DNA from: Microbacterium sp. ProA8
GTDB lineage: Bacteria; Actinomycetota; Actinomycetes; Actinomycetales; Microbacteriaceae
Direction: 5' to 3'
DNA: 64,000 bases
Assembly (NCBI RefSeq): GCF_039905635.1
Contig: NZ_CP157000.1
Coordinates: 3,844,001-3,908,000 of the forward strand
A program made the position numbers and the translations under genes. Shown here piece after piece: positions 60,677 to 64,000 of this stretch. A model generated the notes under the pieces. That model did not search any database, had not been told where the DNA came from, and saw only the letters and a list, made by a program, of their open reading frames with translations. Position 1 is the stretch's first letter. Each line of letters opens with the position of its first letter.

Positions 60677-62629
60677 TTGACAGAACTCTCTTCCCTCCTT
60701 TTCGACGGCGATGGCTCAAGCGAAGCCGCGGAGCTCCTCAGGATGCGAGAGTGCGCGACAGAGTCGCTGCGCACCATCGGCCGGATCCAGTCCCACGGGA
60801 TGCTCTTCGGCATCGACGAGGCCACCGGCGTCGTCGTCGTCGCCAGTGAGAACGTCGAGCGGTGGCTCGGCCGCGACCTGCGCGAGTCGGGCAGTGACGC
60901 CCTGCTCGCCGCCATCCGGCACGGTGTCGCGATCGACCCCGTGCGCGCCGAGTTCGAAGGCGCGCTGTATGACGTCATCGCGCATCGCGGAACGACACCG
61001 CTCCTCGTCGAACTCGAGCCCATCGTCCCCGACCTCGATTACGTCCGCACCGGCGTGGTGAGCGCGATCCAGCGCCTGGCCGGCCTTTCCGATCCCGACG
61101 AGCTGCGTCGACAGGCCGCTCGCGAGATCAAGGACATCACAGGGTTCGATCGCGTGATGTGCTACCACTTCCACGACGACGGCCACGGACAGGTCGTCGC
61201 GGACGAGCGCGAGCCCGACATGGAGCCGTATCTCGGCCTGCACTTCCCGGCATCCGACATCCCCTCCCAGGCACGCGCGCTCTACATCGAGAAGCGCTCA
61301 CGCGTGATCGCGAACACCGAGGACGCGGGACTTGCCCTGCAGACGCTGCTGCCGGAAGAGGAAGCCGTGGATCTCGGCGCGACCGAACTGCGCGCGGTCT
61401 CGCCCCACCACCTCCAGTTCATGCGGAACATGGGTCAGGTCTCGACGGTGTCCTTCGGCGTCCTCATCGAGGATCGCCTGGTCGGGATGTTCACGTGCGC
61501 GCATCGCTCGCCCCGTCGCATACCGGTGCTGCTGCGCCGGGCGATCGAGGTGATGGCGGCTCAGGTCGGCACTCAGCTGGCCGCCGCCCATCAGATCCAC
61601 CGGCTGCGCCGGCAGCTCGAAGCCCGCGAGCGCCGCCTGTCGATCATCGCGCCCCTGTACGGTCGCAGCGACGTCGGCGCGGTCCTCATGACAGGCGAGC
61701 GCACGGTGCTCGACGTGGTGCCGTCGGATGGCGCGCTCCTCCGCATAGACGGAGCTGTCCACACCGTCGGCGTCGTGCCATCCCCGGACCGCCTGTTCGC
61801 CGCGCTCAGCGCGCTCGAGCCGGGAAGGCTCGTCTGGGAGGCGCTGCCGCTCGAACACCCCGAGCTGGCGGTGGAGTCGCCGGGAGTGGCCGGCCTGCTC
61901 ATCGTCCCGCTGGGCGGCGACGGCGACACGCTCGTGTTCTTGCGCGGTGAGGTCGCGCATTCGATCGACTGGCTCGGCGATCAGCGCTCAGAGAACCGGG
62001 ATCATCCGCTCTCGCCGCGCCGATCGTTCTCGGCCTGGCGCGAGAGCGTCACCGGGCGCAGCCTTCCCTGGGGCGAGCACGCTCAGGACGCGCTGGACCT
62101 GGGCGAGGAGATCCGCGTGGCCATGACGGCGCGGACGCAGGCCGAACTTGCCGAACTCGCGCTGCGGGACCCGCTGACCGGCCTGCACAACCGTCGCTTC
62201 CTCGACGACCGCCTGGAAGAGCTCCTGCAGGCCCCCGACCGGCCGGTCGCCCTCGTGTTCCTCGACCTCGACGACTTCAAGGTCGTCAACGACACCTACG
62301 GGCACGAGATGGGCGATGCGGTGCTCGCCGCGATCGGCAAGCGACTGAGCGGCGTCTCCCGCGCCTCGGACGCCGTGGTGCGTCTGGGCGGGGACGAGTT
62401 CGTGATGGTCTGCGTGGGCGCCGGAGCCGCCGAGGCCGCCGCCATTGCGGGGCGCGCCGTGGAGGCGATCAGGCAGCCCATCATGATCCGGGGCACCGAG
62501 ATCGCCGTGAACGCCTCGGCGGGCGTCGTCGGGGCGGAGCCTGGCGCCGCCCCGGGCGAGCTGCTGGTCGCTGCGGACGCCGCGATGTATCGCGCAAAGC
62601 GCGACGGGGGCGGCCGGGTTTCAGCGTGA
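60677..62629 (+). CDS. Bacteriophytochrome-diguanylate cyclase (PAS-GAF-PHY-GGDEF)
   Basis: A 650-residue red/far-red photoreceptor fused to a c-di-GMP synthase. Cys26 aligns with the biliverdin-binding Cys of bacteriophytochromes (C-x15-G spacing to IQSHG). The GAF domain has FPASDIP with Asp194, SPHHLQFMRNMG and FTCAH. The PHY tongue has the PRRSFSAW motif. The GGDEF domain has LRDPLTGLHNRRFLDDRL, GGDEF at residues 571-575, and an inhibitory RxxD (RASD) exactly five residues before it. A TTG start at 60677 follows GAAGGT and keeps the N-terminus complete; no in-frame ATG or GTG precedes Cys26 with a ribosome site. No heme oxygenase gene is adjacent. Confidence 0.9.
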   Translation: MTELSSLLFDGDGSSEAAELLRMRECATESLRTIGRIQSHGMLFGIDEATGVVVVASENVERWLGRDLRESGSDALLAAIRHGVAIDPVRAEFEGALYDVIAHRGTTPLLVELEPIVPDLDYVRTGVVSAIQRLAGLSDPDELRRQAAREIKDITGFDRVMCYHFHDDGHGQVVADEREPDMEPYLGLHFPASDIPSQARALYIEKRSRVIANTEDAGLALQTLLPEEEAVDLGATELRAVSPHHLQFMRNMGQVSTVSFGVLIEDRLVGMFTCAHRSPRRIPVLLRRAIEVMAAQVGTQLAAAHQIHRLRRQLEARERRLSIIAPLYGRSDVGAVLMTGERTVLDVVPSDGALLRIDGAVHTVGVVPSPDRLFAALSALEPGRLVWEALPLEHPELAVESPGVAGLLIVPLGGDGDTLVFLRGEVAHSIDWLGDQRSENRDHPLSPRRSFSAWRESVTGRSLPWGEHAQDALDLGEEIRVAMTARTQAELAELALRDPLTGLHNRRFLDDRLEELLQAPDRPVALVFLDLDDFKVVNDTYGHEMGDAVLAAIGKRLSGVSRASDAVVRLGGDEFVMVCVGAGAAEAAAIAGRAVEAIRQPIMIRGTEIAVNASAGVVGAEPGAAPGELLVAADAAMYRAKRDGGGRVSA

Positions 62630-62923
62630 GGGGAGCTCCGGCTCCGGCACGAGGCGCAGCCCCGTGGAGGAGTTCGCGGTGTCGACGAGGTCCTGCAGCC
62701 ACAGCCGGTTGATGTCGGGCATCGGGCCGTCGTACTGGAAGCGCAGAGTGGTGACGGGTGAGATCCACACCGCCTGCCGTGCCGACGTCTGCTGGTCGAC
62801 CAGCGAGAACGACAGGTTCTCGCGTCGACGCAGCTTCGCCATGATGACGAGCTCGATATGCGCAAGCGCCCGGTCCTCGATCTCGAAGGATGCCGGTGGG
62901 GAGCCGTAGTGAAGTGTGCCCAC
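62621..62923 (-). CDS. DUF7882-like short protein
   Basis: A 100-residue protein starting MGTLHYGSPPASFEIEDRA, a sequence start that I recall from Microbacteriaceae proteins often mislabelled as ATP-dependent DNA ligase. It contains LAHIELVIMAKLRRRENLSF and ends NSSTGLRLVPEPELPSR. It overlaps the phytochrome gene tail by nine bases on the other strand. Function unknown, and no ligase motif is present. Confidence 0.82.
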   Translation of the reverse strand: MGTLHYGSPPASFEIEDRALAHIELVIMAKLRRRENLSFSLVDQQTSARQAVWISPVTTLRFQYDGPMPDINRLWLQDLVDTANSSTGLRLVPEPELPSR

Positions 62924-62965
62924 CGGTCGATCCTAACCGGCCCCGTCGGCAGGTACTGTAGGGCC

Positions 62966-63223
62966 ATGGCGATCGTGAACCGGCTGACTGTCGACGGACG
63001 CGACTATTTCCTCCCCGACCCCGTCTCGGAGCTCAAGGGCAAGATCCTCGAGGCGATCAAGGCGGGTGGCGGGTATGTGAACATCCCCCCGCTGCGCGGC
63101 GGCCCGGGCGTAGACATCCTCTTCTCGCCCGGAATGCCCGTCACCTGGTCGCAGTTCGAGGTCGGGGACGCGGGCGCGACGGCGGATGACCCCTCCGACG
63201 ACGCCGGCGACTACGGGCTCTGA
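62966..63223 (+). CDS. Small conserved hypothetical protein
   Basis: An 85-residue protein. The first 60 residues are regular (VNRLTVDGRDYFLPDPVSEL, KGKILEAIKAGGGYVNIPPL, FSPGMPVTWSQFEVG), and the last 20 are acidic and probably disordered. Divergent from the DUF7882-like gene across 42 bases. I do not recognise the family. Confidence 0.7.
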   Translation: MAIVNRLTVDGRDYFLPDPVSELKGKILEAIKAGGGYVNIPPLRGGPGVDILFSPGMPVTWSQFEVGDAGATADDPSDDAGDYGL

Positions 63224-63226
63224 CGA

Positions 63227-63282
63227 GCGACCTCTGACCGGGGGCCTCTGACCGGCGACCTCTGACCGGGGGCCTCTGACCG
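63227..63282. repeat. Four 14-bp tandem units
   Basis: Alternating GCGACCTCTGACCG and GGGGCCTCTGACCG units form two exact 28-base copies, just after the stop of the small gene at 62966-63223. Likely replication-slippage DNA. It could vary in copy number between strains. Confidence 0.85.
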
Positions 63283-63313
63283 CCGACCGAGATGGCGGCC
63301 GCCGCGGCCGCTG

Positions 63314-64000
63314 TCAGACGCGGGCGAGCAGCTCGTCCATCTCGACCACCGACAGCGGCAGCCCCAGAAGGTAGCCCTGGCCGCGGTGGCACCCTCGCGC
63401 CACCGCACGCTCCAGGTCGGCGACGGTCTCGATTCCCTCCGCGACCACCCGCCAGCCGTGGTCGCTGCTGCTCTCGACCACGGCGGCGATCGCGTCATCC
63501 GCTTCCGCATCCGTCCGCTGCGTGAGCGACCGGTCGATCTTCACCTCGTCGATGGGGAGCGCCTCGAGCATCTCGACCGTGGTGTCGCCCGCGGCATAGT
63601 CGTCGACCGAGATCGCGACGCCGACCGAGTGGAGCGACTGGATCGCCGAGAGCATCGGGGGGCGCAGCTGCGGTGACGGCGCCTCGGTGATCTCGATGGT
63701 CATGACCGCCGGGTCGAGGTCGAGTTCGTCGAGTCGGGCGAGCACCGTCTCGGCATAGTGCGACGAGAAGTGCGCCGGGGAAGCATTGACGGCGAGGGAC
63801 AGCGGGTGCCCCTCCGCACGCCAGCGGGCGATCTCGTCTGCGGCGCGCGAGAACACCTGCGCATCCATCTCATCGAGGAACTCCCCAGCCTCCGCCAGAG
63901 GGATGAACCGTTCGGGCGAGACCGCGCCGAGAAGCGCATGGTTCCAGCGGCAGAGCGCCTCGACCGCGACGGGCACAGGCGGTGACGCCCCCAGCGCGGC
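63314..64000 (-). CDS. EAL-domain c-di-GMP phosphodiesterase, 5' end beyond window
   Basis: The last 228 codons or so of an EAL enzyme that hydrolyses c-di-GMP. The signature is VEALCRWNH (EAL, catalytic Glu). Other active-site residues are present: Asn in VNASPAHFSS, Glu in IEITEAPS, Asp-Asp in VDDYAAGDTT, Lys in VKIDRSL, Glu in AEGIETVADL and the QGYLLGLPL loop. All appear intact, so it should be active. The reading frame runs on to base 64000 without a start, so any N-terminal sensor or GGDEF domain is out of view. It lies 690 bases from the phytochrome cyclase and may oppose it. Confidence 0.9.
   Translation of the reverse strand, partial: AALGASPPVPVAVEALCRWNHALLGAVSPERFIPLAEAGEFLDEMDAQVFSRAADEIARWRAEGHPLSLAVNASPAHFSSHYAETVLARLDELDLDPAVMTIEITEAPSPQLRPPMLSAIQSLHSVGVAISVDDYAAGDTTVEMLEALPIDEVKIDRSLTQRTDAEADDAIAAVVESSSDHGWRVVAEGIETVADLERAVARGCHRGQGYLLGLPLSVVEMDELLARV

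Noticed and set aside
62621..62923. ATP-dependent DNA ligase
   Set aside because: Relatives often carry this label, but the 100-residue protein has no KxDG motif or nucleotidyltransferase fold.
63227..63282. Possible CRISPR array
   Set aside because: Units are 14 bases with no unique spacers; it is a plain tandem repeat.

Overview
The window is a stretch of chromosome from a high-GC actinobacterium, most likely Microbacterium or a close relative in the Microbacteriaceae. The grounds are strong G/C use at third codon positions, frequent GTG and TTG starts, several short family-typical proteins (the 100-residue protein at 62621-62923, the acidic 60-residue protein at 26153-26335), very frequent GGATGC/GCATCC words, and two intergenic repeat families often seen in that group. 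I see no rRNA, tRNA, prophage, insertion sequence or CRISPR array. No gene-free stretch exceeds 300 bases; the larger gaps (1391-1657, 16504-16790, 25918-26152, 38978-39241, 48189-48383) are promoter regions, most with operator-like palindromes.

Most of the window is a set of plant-glycan uptake and breakdown loci, each with an ABC sugar importer or secreted enzyme and a LacI-type switch. (1) 1-13147, L-rhamnose: a GH78 alpha-L-rhamnosidase (cut by the window edge), a three-gene ABC importer, then rhaM, rhaI, an esterase, the fused aldolase/dehydrogenase rhaEW, rhaB and a serine hydrolase. (2) 13171-22458: a second ABC importer with a Gfo/Idh/MocA oxidoreductase, an (alpha/alpha)6-type glycosidase, a GH5 enzyme and a LacI regulator, joined by four copies of a GAAAnCGnTTTC operator. 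(3) 22571-25917: a LacI regulator beside a secreted GH3 enzyme with a tandem operator. (4) 36779-53717: secreted CE1-like esterases (one with two domains), LacI, GH5, GH51 arabinofuranosidase, a third ABC importer, and a metabolic operon (3-hydroxyacyl-CoA-dehydrogenase-type enzyme, RpiB-type isomerase, dihydroxyacetone-kinase-type kinase, xylose-isomerase-like protein) with a divergent LacI. Palindromes built on TACAACGT(T/C)GTA lie before each transcription unit in this block, which suggests one regulon.

Between and after these lie ordinary genes: a transglutaminase / alpha-E / circularly permuted ATP-grasp trio (26360-29974), a membrane-anchored molybdopterin oxidoreductase (30173-31903), ornithine aminotransferase with a dimethylargininase-type enzyme (31929-34072), an XRE/membrane-protein/oxidoreductase operon (34224-35894), a GNAT acetyltransferase, a PutA-type proline dehydrogenase with a divergent LysR (54860-59814), and at the right edge a bacteriophytochrome-diguanylate cyclase close to an EAL phosphodiesterase (60677-64000).

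The least explained system is block 4. The esterases, importer, GH51 and GH5 fit use of an esterified, arabinose-bearing plant glycoside. The linked four-gene operon looks like a route through a keto-tetrose or related sugar and does not match a standard arabinose pathway. Its substrate is not known from the sequence.
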